NCBI RefSeq assembly: GCF_004366075.1
Contig: NZ_SODU01000001.1
Coordinates: 1,178,001-1,242,000, forward strand
Origin: Kribbella pratensis
GTDB taxonomy: Bacteria > Actinomycetota > Actinomycetes > Propionibacteriales > Kribbellaceae
Direction of reading: 5' to 3'
Length of the DNA: 64,000 bases
How positions within the stretch are numbered: position 1 is the stretch's first letter; each line of letters begins with the position of its first letter. Below are positions 37,332 through 46,109 of this stretch, one piece after another. The position numbers and the translations under genes are program-made. The notes beneath the pieces were generated by a model, which ran no database searches, had not been told where the DNA came from, and saw only the letters and a list, made by a program, of their open reading frames with translations.

Positions 37332-38270
37332 CCCAGCACCTACACCGTCCGGCCCCCGTCGAAGGAGGACGCGCAAGCGGTCCTCGACCTTGTCGCCGCC
37401 TACAACACCCCGGTGATCGGCTTCGCCGACTACACCCTCGAGGATGCGGAGGACCAGCTCACCGAGCCCGGCTTCGACCCGGCGACCGACGGCTGGCTCG
37501 TGTTCGACGACGGCCGGCTGGTCGGGTACGGCTCGGTCTTCGGCAAGGGCGATCATCGCCAGCTCGACCTCGATGTCGTCACCACCGACCCCGTCGTGGA
37601 GCGTTTTCTGCTCGACCGGGTCGAGCGTCGCGCAGCCGAGCTCGCCGCGGAGTACGGGCACCCGGCCGCGCTGGTCGACATCGTCAACTACCAGGCCGAC
37701 AAGGCCCGCGAGGAACGGCTGGCCGGCTACGGATTCGAACGCGGCACGATCTTCCACCGGATGCGGATCAACCACGACGGGGCGGTGCCGGCGCCCGCGG
37801 TTCCGGACGGAGTCACGGTACGGCGGGGCGCGCCGGACGAGGCGAGCCGCCGGGCGGCGCACGACGTACTGAATGCCAGCTTCGCTGGGCAGTTCGGGTT
37901 CTCGCCGCGCTCGTACGAGGAATGGCACGCTTCGCTGGAGAACTTCTCGGGGTTCGACTGGTCCCAGCAGACGCTGCTCGAACTGGACGGCGAGGTGGTC
38001 GCGATGCGGCTGTGCAACGACCAGTTCGTCGAGGACGAGAACTGCGGCTACATCGGACGGCTCGGCGTACTCGAGAAGGCTCGCGGGAAAGGCCTCGCGA
38101 AGTTCCTGCTCCGCGACCAGTTCGCGCTCGACGCGGCCGCCGGCCGGACCGGCACGATCCTGCACGTCGACACCAACAACCCGACGCCGGCACTCGGCGT
38201 GTACCTGTCGGTCGGTATGCAGGCCGTCCTCGTGATGGAGGTCTGGCGACGCGAGGTGCCCGCCGCATGA
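37317..38270 (+). CDS. Double-domain GNAT acetyltransferase, copy 1
   Basis: A 317-residue protein with two GNAT-like domains. The N-terminal one begins YTVRPPSKEDAQAV. The C-terminal one begins VTVRRGAPDEASRRAAHDVL and has the acetyl-CoA region GYIGRLGVLEKARGKGLAKFLL, followed by NPTPALGVYLSVGM. Architecture resembles mycothiol synthase (MshD), but the substrate is unknown. ATG 37317 lies inside a 13-bp inverted-repeat structure. It overlaps copy 2 by four bases (ATGA). Confidence 0.85.
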   Translation: MTAVLPSTYTVRPPSKEDAQAVLDLVAAYNTPVIGFADYTLEDAEDQLTEPGFDPATDGWLVFDDGRLVGYGSVFGKGDHRQLDLDVVTTDPVVERFLLDRVERRAAELAAEYGHPAALVDIVNYQADKAREERLAGYGFERGTIFHRMRINHDGAVPAPAVPDGVTVRRGAPDEASRRAAHDVLNASFAGQFGFSPRSYEEWHASLENFSGFDWSQQTLLELDGEVVAMRLCNDQFVEDENCGYIGRLGVLEKARGKGLAKFLLRDQFALDAAAGRTGTILHVDTNNPTPALGVYLSVGMQAVLVMEVWRREVPAA

Positions 38271-39208
38271 CTGTATTGATGCCGCCCGGTTACACCGTTC
38301 GGCCGATGCGGCAGGAGGACGCCGCGCTGATCGCGGAGCGGTCCGGGGTCTATACGTCGGCGCTGCTCGGTTTCCCGAAACACAGCCCGGAGGATGTCGC
38401 CAACTACCTCCGGGATCCCGGCATCGACCTGGCGACCGACGCGTGGGTGGTGCTCGGCCCGGACGGCGACTTCGCCGGCTCCGCGACGGCCGTCCCGATC
38501 ACCGCCGGCACCCACCTGAATCTCGACGTCCTCAGCGAGGACCCGGCCGTCCTCGACTGGCTGCTCGACCGGTCGGAGCGCCGCGCCCGCGAGATCGGCC
38601 GGGACGAGGTGATCCTCAGACTCGGCGTGATCCGGCAGGACGATCGAGTCGCCAAGGTGGCCGCGGCGCACGGCTTCACGGTCGGTACGTCGACGCATCG
38701 GATGCGCATCACCTTCGACGGCCCGGTGCCACCACCGGCCGTACCGGAGGGCGTCGTCGTACGGCGCGGCGCTCCGGACGAGGCGAGCCGCCGGGCAGCG
38801 CACGGCGTACTGATGGAAGCTTTCGCGGACCAGCCCGGGACCCTGCCGAGACCGTTCGAGGACTGGGCCGCATCGCGCGAGAGCCGGTCGACGTTCGACT
38901 GGTCGCAGGTGACGGTCGTCGAGGTCGACGGCCGGGCGGTCGGGATGACCGAGTGCAACCACAACTTCCTCAGCACCGACAACTGCGGGTATATCGGCCG
39001 ACTGGGCGTCGTACCGTCCGCCCGCGGCCGGGGCCTGGCCAAGTTCCTCCTGCAGAACGCGTTCGCGGTCGACGCCGCCGCCGGCCGCACCGGCACGATC
39101 CTGCACGTAGACGCCGGCAACCCAACCCCGGCGGTCGCCCTCTACACAGGCGCCGGCATGCGCCCAGACGTCACGAGCGACATCTGGACCAAGACAATCC
39201 ACTCCTGA
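38267..39208 (+). CDS. Double-domain GNAT acetyltransferase, copy 2
   Basis: A 313-residue paralogue of the preceding gene with the same two-domain plan. Shared landmarks include VRRGAPDEASRRAAHGVL, NCGYIGRLGVVPSARGRG LAKFLL and AGRTGTILHVDAGNPTPAVALY. The N-terminal halves have diverged more than the C-terminal acetyl-CoA-binding halves, suggesting the two enzymes acetylate related but different substrates. It is translationally coupled to copy 1 (ATGA). Confidence 0.85.
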   Translation: MTVLMPPGYTVRPMRQEDAALIAERSGVYTSALLGFPKHSPEDVANYLRDPGIDLATDAWVVLGPDGDFAGSATAVPITAGTHLNLDVLSEDPAVLDWLLDRSERRAREIGRDEVILRLGVIRQDDRVAKVAAAHGFTVGTSTHRMRITFDGPVPPPAVPEGVVVRRGAPDEASRRAAHGVLMEAFADQPGTLPRPFEDWAASRESRSTFDWSQVTVVEVDGRAVGMTECNHNFLSTDNCGYIGRLGVVPSARGRGLAKFLLQNAFAVDAAAGRTGTILHVDAGNPTPAVALYTGAGMRPDVTSDIWTKTIHS

Positions 39209-39215
39209 CCACCGG

Positions 39216-39237
39216 CCCTCCTGTCGACGCTGGAGGG
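39216..39237 (+). terminator. Weak hairpin after the GNAT pair
   Basis: A 6-bp G/C stem (39216-39221 with 39232-39237) with a ten-base loop lies eight bases after the GNAT stop. There is no T-run. It is a possible terminator only. Confidence 0.35.
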
Positions 39238-39255
39238 ATTGCTTTCGGGAGATCT

Positions 39256-39269
39256 GAGAGATTACTCTC
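39256..39269. promoter_or_regulatory. Candidate ArsR-type operator
   Basis: An inverted repeat gagag-atta-ctctc lies six bases before the ATG of the ArsR-type regulator, in a locally A+T-richer stretch. It is a plausible autoregulatory site covering the promoter. Identification rests only on symmetry and position. Confidence 0.35.
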
Positions 39270-39274
39270 GAAAC

Positions 39275-39868
39275 ATGTCTCTCAGGAATCCGTACGGCGA
39301 TTTCGAGATCACCGACCCGCAGGCGATGCGCGCGCTGGCGCATCCGGTGCGGCTCGCTGCGCTCAGCTATCTGCAGAAGAACGGCCCGGCGACGGCGACG
39401 CAGCTGTCCGAGCACGTCGGCGCCTCCCCCTCGGTGACCAGTTGGCACCTGCGGCACCTGGCCGAGTTCGGGCTGGTGATCGATGTACCGCCGCCGAGCG
39501 GAACGGACCGGCGCCAGCGCTGGTGGAACGCCGCCGCCCGCGGATTCCGGTACGAGATGCCGGACACCCCGGAGGGTGCCGAAGCCGGCCGGCTGCTGCG
39601 CACCGAGATGATGAACCAGGTTCTCGAGGCGGCCCAGCAATGGCTGGTCGAGACCGAGCCGAATCTGGACCCGGAATGGAGCCGGCTGGCCGGCTCGGCG
39701 AACACCCTGATGGTCGTCACGTCCGCCGAGGCCGAAGCCCTCGAGTCCGCCATCGAGCAGCTGATGGCGCCGTACATCCAGCGTCGCGACGCGGGCGAGT
39801 CCCCCGACGACGCCCGCCCGGTGCGGTACGTCCGCATCTCCTTGCCTGAAGCAACGGAGCGACCATGA
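39275..39868 (+). CDS. ArsR-type winged-helix transcriptional regulator
   Basis: A 197-residue regulator. The winged-helix domain is in residues 15-90: MRALAHPVRLAALSYL, then the recognition helix in GASPSVTSWHLRHLAEFGLV. It belongs to the HTH_20/ArsR-like group without the metal-binding cysteines of ArsR itself. The C-terminal half is helical and probably dimerises or senses a ligand. The stop overlaps the MFS start (ATGA), so it most likely controls that exporter and itself. Confidence 0.88.
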   Translation: MSLRNPYGDFEITDPQAMRALAHPVRLAALSYLQKNGPATATQLSEHVGASPSVTSWHLRHLAEFGLVIDVPPPSGTDRRQRWWNAAARGFRYEMPDTPEGAEAGRLLRTEMMNQVLEAAQQWLVETEPNLDPEWSRLAGSANTLMVVTSAEAEALESAIEQLMAPYIQRRDAGESPDDARPVRYVRISLPEATERP

Positions 39869-41121
39869 AGACGCTGCCCGCCCCCAGCCTTTGGCGCGAC
39901 CAACGGTTCCGGACCTTCTGGTCCGCTCAGGGCGTCTCCGAGTTCGGGGATCGGATCACCGAGCTCGCGCTGCCGCTGATCGCCGTCACCATGCTCAACG
40001 CCTCCCCCAGCCAGGTCGGCTTCCTGACCGCGGCGGTGTGGCTGCCGAACCTTGCATCGCTGTTCATCGGCACCTGGGTCGACCACCGTCGCGACAAACG
40101 ACCGCTGATGATCGCCGCCGACCTGGCCCGGACGATCCTGCTGCTGACCTTGCCGATCGCCTACTGGTTCGATCTGCTCGCCCTTGGTCAGTTGTACGTG
40201 ATCGCGATCCTGGCCGGCACGGCGCATGTCGTGTTCGGTACGGCGTACGCCTCGTTCTTCGTCCGGATCGTCGAGCGGGACCAGTTCCTCGAGGCGAACA
40301 GCAAGCTGTCCGCGACACGCTCGATCTCGTTCATGGGCGGGCCGGCGGTTGGCGGTCTGCTCGTCCAGTGGCTGACCGCGCCGGTCGCGATCGTTGTCGA
40401 TGCGTTGACGTTCGTGTTCTCGGCTGTTCAGATCAGCCGGCTCAAGGTCGAGCCGGGGGCATCCGAGCAGTCGGACGAGCCGCTGCTCCGCCGGGCCGCC
40501 GCCGGGATGCGGTACGTGCTCAAGCATCCGTACCTCAGCCGCAGCCTGGGCTGCGCGACCACGGTGAACTTCTTCAACCTGATGAGCATGGCGCTGCTCG
40601 TGCTGTTCGCGAGCCGCATCCTCGGGTTGTCCGCGGGCGTCATCGGCGTTGCGTTCGGGGTCGGCGCGTCCGGCGGTCTGCTCGGCGCGGTCACCGCGTC
40701 ACCGCTCAGTCGCCGGTTCGGCGCCGGTCCGGTGATCGCGGCCGGCGCGGTCGTCTTCCCGGCCTCGATCGCGATCGCTGCGCTCGCGGACGGACCGACG
40801 TGGTACAAGGCGGTCGCGCTCGCAGTCGCCGAGTTCATCGGAGCATTCGCGGTGATGTGCTTCGACGTACCGCTGAACTCGCTGCAGGCGGCCGTCGTCC
40901 ACGACCACATGCGCAGCCGGGTCGCGGGCGCGTTCAGCAGCATCAACTACGGCATCAGGCCGCTCGGCGCGGTCGTCGGAGGGTTCCTCGGCACCTGGAT
41001 CGGTGTCCGCGAAACCCTCCTCGTCTCCGCCGCCGGCGGCCTGCTCGCCGTACTGTGGCTGGTCGGCTCCCCGATCATCCGCACCCGCGAACTGTCCGGC
41101 CTCGAACCACCCGAGCTCTAG
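39865..41121 (+). CDS. MFS transporter
   Basis: A 418-residue major-facilitator protein with about twelve hydrophobic helices. It starts LWRDQRFRTFWSAQGVSEFGDRITELALPLIAV, typical of the MFS_3 / enterobactin-exporter-like group common in actinobacteria. The cytoplasmic loop after helix two has WVDHRRDKRPLM. The partner regulator gene overlaps it. The substrate is probably a drug or siderophore and is not predictable. Its TAG stop shares CTAG with the convergent DHA2 transporter. Confidence 0.9.
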   Translation: MKTLPAPSLWRDQRFRTFWSAQGVSEFGDRITELALPLIAVTMLNASPSQVGFLTAAVWLPNLASLFIGTWVDHRRDKRPLMIAADLARTILLLTLPIAYWFDLLALGQLYVIAILAGTAHVVFGTAYASFFVRIVERDQFLEANSKLSATRSISFMGGPAVGGLLVQWLTAPVAIVVDALTFVFSAVQISRLKVEPGASEQSDEPLLRRAAAGMRYVLKHPYLSRSLGCATTVNFFNLMSMALLVLFASRILGLSAGVIGVAFGVGASGGLLGAVTASPLSRRFGAGPVIAAGAVVFPASIAIAALADGPTWYKAVALAVAEFIGAFAVMCFDVPLNSLQAAVVHDHMRSRVAGAFSSINYGIRPLGAVVGGFLGTWIGVRETLLVSAAGGLLAVLWLVGSPIIRTRELSGLEPPEL

Positions 41122-42701
41122 TCCTCGATCACGTCGACCTTGGCGACGGTCGTGCGGAGCGGGACCTCCTTGATGAAGAGGACCGCGATCAGGCTGACCA
41201 CCGCACAGGCGGCCGCGATCAGGAAGATCCGTCCGGTTGCGTCGCCGTACGCGTGCCGCACCAGCTCGGCCAGCTGCGGCGGCAGATGGTTGACGTCCAG
41301 CAGGCTCGTGCCGCCGGAGCCACCCTCCTGCAACTTCCTCGCGGCCTCGGCACCACCTGGACCAGTGGCCAGCAGACCGTCGACGATCAGGTCCTTCACC
41401 CGGACCGCCAGGACGGCGCCCAGTGCGGAGACACCGACCGCACCACCGAGGCTGCGGAAAAATGCGACCGTCGCGCTCGAGGCACCGATCTGGGTGACGT
41501 CCACAGTGTTCTGCACAGCGAGGACCAGGTTCTGCATGGTCATGCCCATGCCCAGGCCCATCGCCAGCATGCCGAGCCCGACGAACCAGTACGGCGAGGT
41601 GTGGTCGATCGTGCCGAGGATCAGTAGACCGCCGAGCAGCAGGATGCCGCCGGCAACCAGGTACCGCTTCCACTTGCCGTAGCGGGTGATCAGCTGACCG
41701 GAGCCCGCCGAGCCGACGAACGAACCGAGCATCATCGGGATCGTCAGCAGGCCGGCCTCGGTCGGGCTGTAGCCGCGGGCGATCTGGAAGTACTGACCGA
41801 GGAACAGCGCGCTGCCGAACATCGCGACACCGACCGCGAGGCTGGCGATGATCGCCAGCGCCGTGGTCCGCTCCCGGACGACCTTCAGCGGGACCAGCGG
41901 CTCGGCCACCCGGTTCTCCACCACGACGGCGAGGAACCCGAACAGCAAGGTGCCGCCGACGAACAACGCGGACTGCCAGGACATCCAGGCGAAGTCCGAG
42001 CCGGCGAAGGTGACCCAGAGCAGCGGCAGGCTGGCCGTGATGCTGATCAGCACCGCGCCGAGGTAGTCGATCCGGACCTCACGTTTCAGCACCGGCAGGT
42101 GCAGGTACTTCTGCAGGATCACCAGGCTGACCACGGCCAGCGGGACGCACACGTAGAAGCACCAGCGCCAGCCGAGCCACGAGGTGTCGACGATGACGCC
42201 GCCGATGAGCGGGCCGCTGACGGTCGCGACCGCCATCACGGCGCCCATGTATCCGGAGTACCGACCCCGCGACCGCGGTGGGATGGCGGCGCCGATGATG
42301 GCCTGGGCGAGCGCCATCAGTCCGCCCATCGCGATCCCCTGCAGGACCCGGGCGCCGATCAGGAACGGCACGTTGTGGGACAGGCCGGCCAGTGCCGAAC
42401 CGACCACGAAGAGCGAGATCGCGAGCTGGACCAGCAGTTTCTTGCTCATCAGGTCCGACAGCTTGCCCCAGATCGGGGTGGACACCGTGGTGGCCAGCAG
42501 GCTCGCGGTGAGGACCCAGGTGTACTGCGTCTGGGAACCCTCGAGCTCGGCGATGATCGTCGGCAGCGCATTGCTGACGATCGTCGAGCTCAGCATCGCC
42601 GTGAACAGCGCGGCGAGCAGCCCGATCAGGATCTCGAGGATCTCGCGGTGGGTGAGTTCCGGCGCACTGGGCAATTGGCGCCGGGTCTCGGTGACAGTCA
42701 T
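41118..42701 (-). CDS. DHA2-family (EmrB/QacA-type) drug exporter
   Basis: A 527-residue MFS protein with 14 predicted helices. Near the N-terminus are the motif AALFTAMLSSTIVSNALPTI, as in QacA/EmrB proteins, and the loop WGKLSDLMSKKLL (motif A). The motif C region lies in IPPRSRGRYSGYMGAVMAVATVSGPLIGGVI. Proton-driven export of hydrophobic compounds is the family role. Its ATG overlaps the stop of the upstream MarR gene by one base, indicating joint control. Confidence 0.92.
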   Translation of the reverse strand: MTVTETRRQLPSAPELTHREILEILIGLLAALFTAMLSSTIVSNALPTIIAELEGSQTQYTWVLTASLLATTVSTPIWGKLSDLMSKKLLVQLAISLFVVGSALAGLSHNVPFLIGARVLQGIAMGGLMALAQAIIGAAIPPRSRGRYSGYMGAVMAVATVSGPLIGGVIVDTSWLGWRWCFYVCVPLAVVSLVILQKYLHLPVLKREVRIDYLGAVLISITASLPLLWVTFAGSDFAWMSWQSALFVGGTLLFGFLAVVVENRVAEPLVPLKVVRERTTALAIIASLAVGVAMFGSALFLGQYFQIARGYSPTEAGLLTIPMMLGSFVGSAGSGQLITRYGKWKRYLVAGGILLLGGLLILGTIDHTSPYWFVGLGMLAMGLGMGMTMQNLVLAVQNTVDVTQIGASSATVAFFRSLGGAVGVSALGAVLAVRVKDLIVDGLLATGPGGAEAARKLQEGGSGGTSLLDVNHLPPQLAELVRHAYGDATGRIFLIAAACAVVSLIAVLFIKEVPLRTTVAKVDVIED

Positions 42702-43207
42702 CAGTCTCCAGTCTTGGGGTTACGCCTCACGACCTTGTTGGCCTCGACGATGGCGGTGGCGACCCGCTGCATGGTGGCCGCGGCTGCGGTCATCGCGTCG
42801 TCGTCGAGGTCCGCAAGGGTGGTTCTCAGTTGCCGGGTGTAGGACGAATAGAGCGCCTCGAGCTGGGCCTTGCCCTGGGACGAGAGGCTGACCAGCCCCA
42901 CGCGGGCATCGGCCGGGTCAGGCCGACGGCTCACCAGTCCGTCGGCCTCGAGCGCGGTCAGCTGCCTGCTCACCACCGACGCGTCGACGCCGAGCTTGGC
43001 GGCGATCTCGCCGCCACGCTGCTCGCCGTCCTTCATCAGCACCTTGAGCACACTCGCGTCGGAACGACGGAGTCCGCCGTCGCCGGCCAGGTGCCGGTGC
43101 TCGATACACCGCACGGCGCGCACCAGCGAGCTGACTCCTTCGAGCAGCTCCTGCGCGGCCGCATCCCGCTCTACCCCCGGGACGAGGGGTTGCTGAGCTA
43201 GTTGCAT
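42701..43207 (-). CDS. MarR-family regulator of the DHA2 exporter
   Basis: A 168-residue winged-helix regulator. The HTH is GGEIAAKLGVDASVVSRQLTALEADGLV and the wing is RRPDPADARVGLVSLS, both standard for MarR. It is followed directly by the exporter (one-base overlap). A near-palindromic site lies four bases before its start codon, so autorepression with release by a drug ligand is likely. That is inference from family and layout. Confidence 0.92.
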   Translation of the reverse strand: MQLAQQPLVPGVERDAAAQELLEGVSSLVRAVRCIEHRHLAGDGGLRRSDASVLKVLMKDGEQRGGEIAAKLGVDASVVSRQLTALEADGLVSRRPDPADARVGLVSLSSQGKAQLEALYSSYTRQLRTTLADLDDDAMTAAAATMQRVATAIVEANKVVRRNPKTGD

Positions 43208-43210
43208 AAC

Positions 43211-43234
43211 CCAACTATATAGCTAGGTAGTTGG
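43211..43234. promoter_or_regulatory. Candidate MarR operator and promoter
   Basis: Arms ccaacta (43211-43217) and tagttgg (43228-43234) flank ten A+T-rich bases containing TATAGCTA. The site ends three bases from the marR ATG. A half-site-like CAACTAG recurs just inside the gene. The region could also supply the -10 element, which would make the transcript nearly leaderless. Confidence 0.6.
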
Positions 43235-43287
43235 TTTCCACAACCATATGCACAAGCTGTGGAAAACTGGTTACGAGTAGTGAGCCC

Positions 43288-43785
43288 TCAGCCGAGGTCG
43301 GCGTTGAGGCGGCCGAGCAGGCGGCCGAGGTCGGCGAGGTCGGTGGGGTTCCAGCGGTCGAGGATGGCGCGGAACTCGGTTTGACGTTGCGTTCGCATGG
43401 CCTCGAAGCGTTCGGCGCCGGTGGTGGTGAGGCGGAGCAGGCGGGCACGGCCGTCGTCCGGGTCGCCGACGCGTTCGATCAGACCGAGGTTCTCCAGCTG
43501 GGTGATGCCGCGGCTGACGGTGGACTTGTCGAGGCCGAGCACCTGGGCGACGTCGGACGCGCGTACGCCGGCGCTGCTGCCGGTGCCCATCTCGATCTGG
43601 GAGATCAGCGCGTAGCCGGCCGCGTCCATTTCCGGGTGCACGCGGCGGGCGAGCCGCAGCGAGGCCGACCGTGACCGGCGGAACAGCGCCGACAGTTCCT
43701 GCTCGATCGCTGCCACCATCTGCTCCGACCGCTCACCAGACGGGGCCGGCTGGTTCGAGTGGTCGACCTCGGCGGGTGTGCTCAC
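43288..43785 (-). CDS. MarR-family transcriptional regulator
   Basis: A 165-residue MarR protein: recognition region [33 protein letters not shown] and wing [17 protein letters not shown] 43785 overlaps the hisF stop by four bases, so it is translated with the histidine locus rather than with the exporter regulator downstream. Its target is unknown. It is a candidate regulator for the lipid-like genes upstream in the same row. Confidence 0.9.
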   Translation of the reverse strand: MSTPAEVDHSNQPAPSGERSEQMVAAIEQELSALFRRSRSASLRLARRVHPEMDAAGYALISQIEMGTGSSAGVRASDVAQVLGLDKSTVSRGITQLENLGLIERVGDPDDGRARLLRLTTTGAERFEAMRTQRQTEFRAILDRWNPTDLADLGRLLGRLNADLG

Positions 43786-44543
43786 CGGACCACGATCCCG
43801 GCGTCGCGGAGCGCCTTCTTCACGTCGGCGATCCGGAAGTCGCCGAAGTGGAACACGCTCGCGGCGAGTACGGCGTCCGCACCGGCCTCGACCGCGGGCG
43901 GGAAGTGTTCCGGCGCCCCCGCTCCCCCGCTGGCGATCAGCGGTACGTCGACCACCGCGCGGACCGCCTTGATCAGCTCGAGGTCGAATCCCTGTTTCGT
44001 CCCGTCGGCGTCCATCGAGTTGAGCAGGATCTCCCCCGCGCCCAGCTCACAGCCGCGCTGCGCCCACTCGATCGCGTCCAGCCCGGCCGACTTCCGGCCT
44101 CCGTGCGTGGTGACCTCGAACCCGCTCGGCTGCTCCGCGGCCCGTCGTACGTCGAGGGACAGCACCAGCACCTGGTTGCCGAAGCGGTGCGCGATCTCGC
44201 GGATCACGTCCGGCCGCGCGATCGCGCCGGTGTTGATCCCGACCTTGTCCGCACCGGCCCGCAGCAGCCGGTCCACGTCGCCCACCTCGCGGACCCCGCC
44301 GCCCACGGTCAGCGGGATGAACACCTGCTCGGCGGTCCGCCGGACAACGTCGTACGTCGTCTCGCGCGACCCCGACGACGCGGTGATGTCGAGGAAGGTC
44401 AGCTCGTCCGCACCCTCCGCGTCGTACACCTGCGCCATCTCGACCGGATCCCCGGCGTCCCGCAGATCCGCGAAGTTGACGCCTTTCACCACCCGTCCGG
44501 CATCAACGTCCAGACACGGAATGACTCGCACAGCAAGGCTCAC
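43782..44543 (-). CDS. hisF: Imidazole glycerol phosphate synthase, cyclase subunit
   Basis: This barrel enzyme uses ammonia from HisH to form imidazole-glycerol phosphate and AICAR. It has 253 residues from GTG 44543. The catalytic Asp near the N-terminus is in [18 protein letters not shown] and the other in [18 protein letters not shown]. The phosphate loops are LTVGGGV and IASGGAG. Other parts of the his pathway in the window are hisI and priA. Its partner hisH is not in view. Confidence 0.96.
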   Translation of the reverse strand: MSLAVRVIPCLDVDAGRVVKGVNFADLRDAGDPVEMAQVYDAEGADELTFLDITASSGSRETTYDVVRRTAEQVFIPLTVGGGVREVGDVDRLLRAGADKVGINTGAIARPDVIREIAHRFGNQVLVLSLDVRRAAEQPSGFEVTTHGGRKSAGLDAIEWAQRGCELGAGEILLNSMDADGTKQGFDLELIKAVRAVVDVPLIASGGAGAPEHFPPAVEAGADAVLAASVFHFGDFRIADVKKALRDAGIVVR

Positions 44544-44589
44544 GCGGCCAAGCGTACCGAGCCGGGCCGTCCGATCCGGTCAACCTGTC

Positions 44590-45180
44590 TCAGAGGAGCA
44601 GCGCGCGGACGACAGGCCACGCGATCAGCACCCCCGCGGCCGCCGCACCGAGCAGCCACAGAAAGTTCAACGGGTTGCGCTTGTACGCCGGGTCGACGCC
44701 GATCTCACGCACCAACTCGAGCGAGCCCATCGTCGCGCGATGGTCCACCGGAAGGCCGATCGCGCTCGTCACGGTGTGGAAGTCGGTGTCCGTCCAGAGC
44801 CAGCGGGCTCCTCCGATGCGTGTGCCGTCCGCGGCGAGGACGACCAGCAGACCCATCGGCAACGACCCCTTGACCCGGCCGATCGTCAGCACCCTGACCA
44901 CCTGGGCGCGCGGAACCACCTTCGTCGGCGACCAGGCGGAGGACCGGACGGCGACCGCATCCGGGCTGACCCAGATCCTGGCACCACGGATCGCCAGCCA
45001 GAACAGGAGCGTCAGTACGGCGACCAGTACGACGAACAGACTGCCGGCCGCCGCCCAGCTCAGGGCCCAGGTCGCGAGCGAGACACAGAGCACCGCGGGC
45101 AGCACCAGGTAGGCGCCGGCGAGGATCCAGAACGGGCGGCCGGCCGCGCCGAAACGCGGCCGGACCTCGATGGTCGTCAC
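44590..45180 (-). CDS. PH-domain membrane protein
   Basis: A 196-residue protein with two N-terminal membrane helices (residues 18-64), a bacterial PH-like domain (about 66-160, RGARIWVSPDAVAVRSS to GLPVDHRATMGS) and one C-terminal helix. Proteins of this actinobacterial type are common and unassigned. GTG 45180 overlaps the acyltransferase stop by four bases, and hisF begins 46 bases downstream. Confidence 0.8.
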   Translation of the reverse strand: MTTIEVRPRFGAAGRPFWILAGAYLVLPAVLCVSLATWALSWAAAGSLFVVLVAVLTLLFWLAIRGARIWVSPDAVAVRSSAWSPTKVVPRAQVVRVLTIGRVKGSLPMGLLVVLAADGTRIGGARWLWTDTDFHTVTSAIGLPVDHRATMGSLELVREIGVDPAYKRNPLNFLWLLGAAAAGVLIAWPVVRALLL

Positions 45181-46109
45181 TTCCAGGCGCGGCGGCGGTT
45201 GTCGGTGGACTTCATGGGGCGGGTGGACTCCCAGACGCGGCGCCAGCGGGCTGCTTCGGGGCCGGTCTGCGAGGGCGAGGCGCCGATCGCGGCGCGGCGG
45301 CGGGCCTCGTACCAGGTGGTGGACTCCTCGTCGAGGAGGGCCGAGACGGCAGCCGCGATGCGAGGCGCGAAGTCGCGAGCGCTCTCACCCTCGGCGGGCT
45401 TCAGCGGGTCGCCGTACCGGACGTGCACCGCCGGGCGACCGGGGATCGGCCAGCCGCGGCCGCGCGGCATCGCGGCGAACGAGCCCTTGATGCCGACCGG
45501 GATCACCGGCACGTCGTGCTCGACGGCCAGGTACGCCGCGCCCATCCGGAACCGCTGGATCCAGCCGTCCGGCGAGCGCGTGCCCTCCGGGAAGACCACG
45601 ACGTTCCAGCCGTCCGCGAGCAGGTCGCCGGGCGTGGAGCTCATCTTGCCGCCGCGGCGCTCGATCGGGAACGTGTTGAACACGATCGCCGAACCGGCCG
45701 CCCGCCACCAGGTGTCGAAGAAGTAGTCCGCCGCGGCCGCGAACGCCGTCTTGCGGCGCATCGCGTCCGGCAGCGACAGCAGCAGCAACGGGGTGTCCAG
45801 GTGCGACGAGTGGTTCGCCACGATGATCGCCGGGCCGTCGAGCTTGAGCAGCGAGTCCAGGCCGCTGACCCGCGGGCTGACCTCGAAGTTCAGGACGGCG
45901 TTCAGCGGACCCTTCTGGAGCAGGTCGCGGATCGCGATCGCGGCCGGCGTCCGGGCCCACTTCGTCGGGAAGACCGTGGACTCCTTCGGGATCACGTACG
46001 GCTCGGCGGACCGCGGCACCTGCGGCCGCCGGCCCCAGCGCCACCCGCGCGCGACCTGCTTCACGTCGCGCGCGGTGTCCTTGCCGAACTTCACCAGACT
46101 CGCGCCCAT
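45177..46109 (-). CDS. Lysophospholipid (1-acylglycerol-3-phosphate-type) acyltransferase
   Basis: A 310-residue PlsC-domain protein. Motif I is NHSSHLD (His and Asp catalytic pair), motif II NTFPIERRGG, motif III VVFPEGTRS and motif IV VPVIPVGIKG. It moves an acyl group onto a lysophosphatidate-like acceptor or other alcohol. It is coupled to the LarA-like gene (TGATG) and to the PH gene (GTGA), inside a cluster with an acyl-reductase/phosphatase fusion. It is therefore probably not the housekeeping PlsC. Confidence 0.9.
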   Translation of the reverse strand: MGASLVKFGKDTARDVKQVARGWRWGRRPQVPRSAEPYVIPKESTVFPTKWARTPAAIAIRDLLQKGPLNAVLNFEVSPRVSGLDSLLKLDGPAIIVANHSSHLDTPLLLLSLPDAMRRKTAFAAAADYFFDTWWRAAGSAIVFNTFPIERRGGKMSSTPGDLLADGWNVVVFPEGTRSPDGWIQRFRMGAAYLAVEHDVPVIPVGIKGSFAAMPRGRGWPIPGRPAVHVRYGDPLKPAEGESARDFAPRIAAAVSALLDEESTTWYEARRRAAIGASPSQTGPEAARWRRVWESTRPMKSTDNRRRAWK

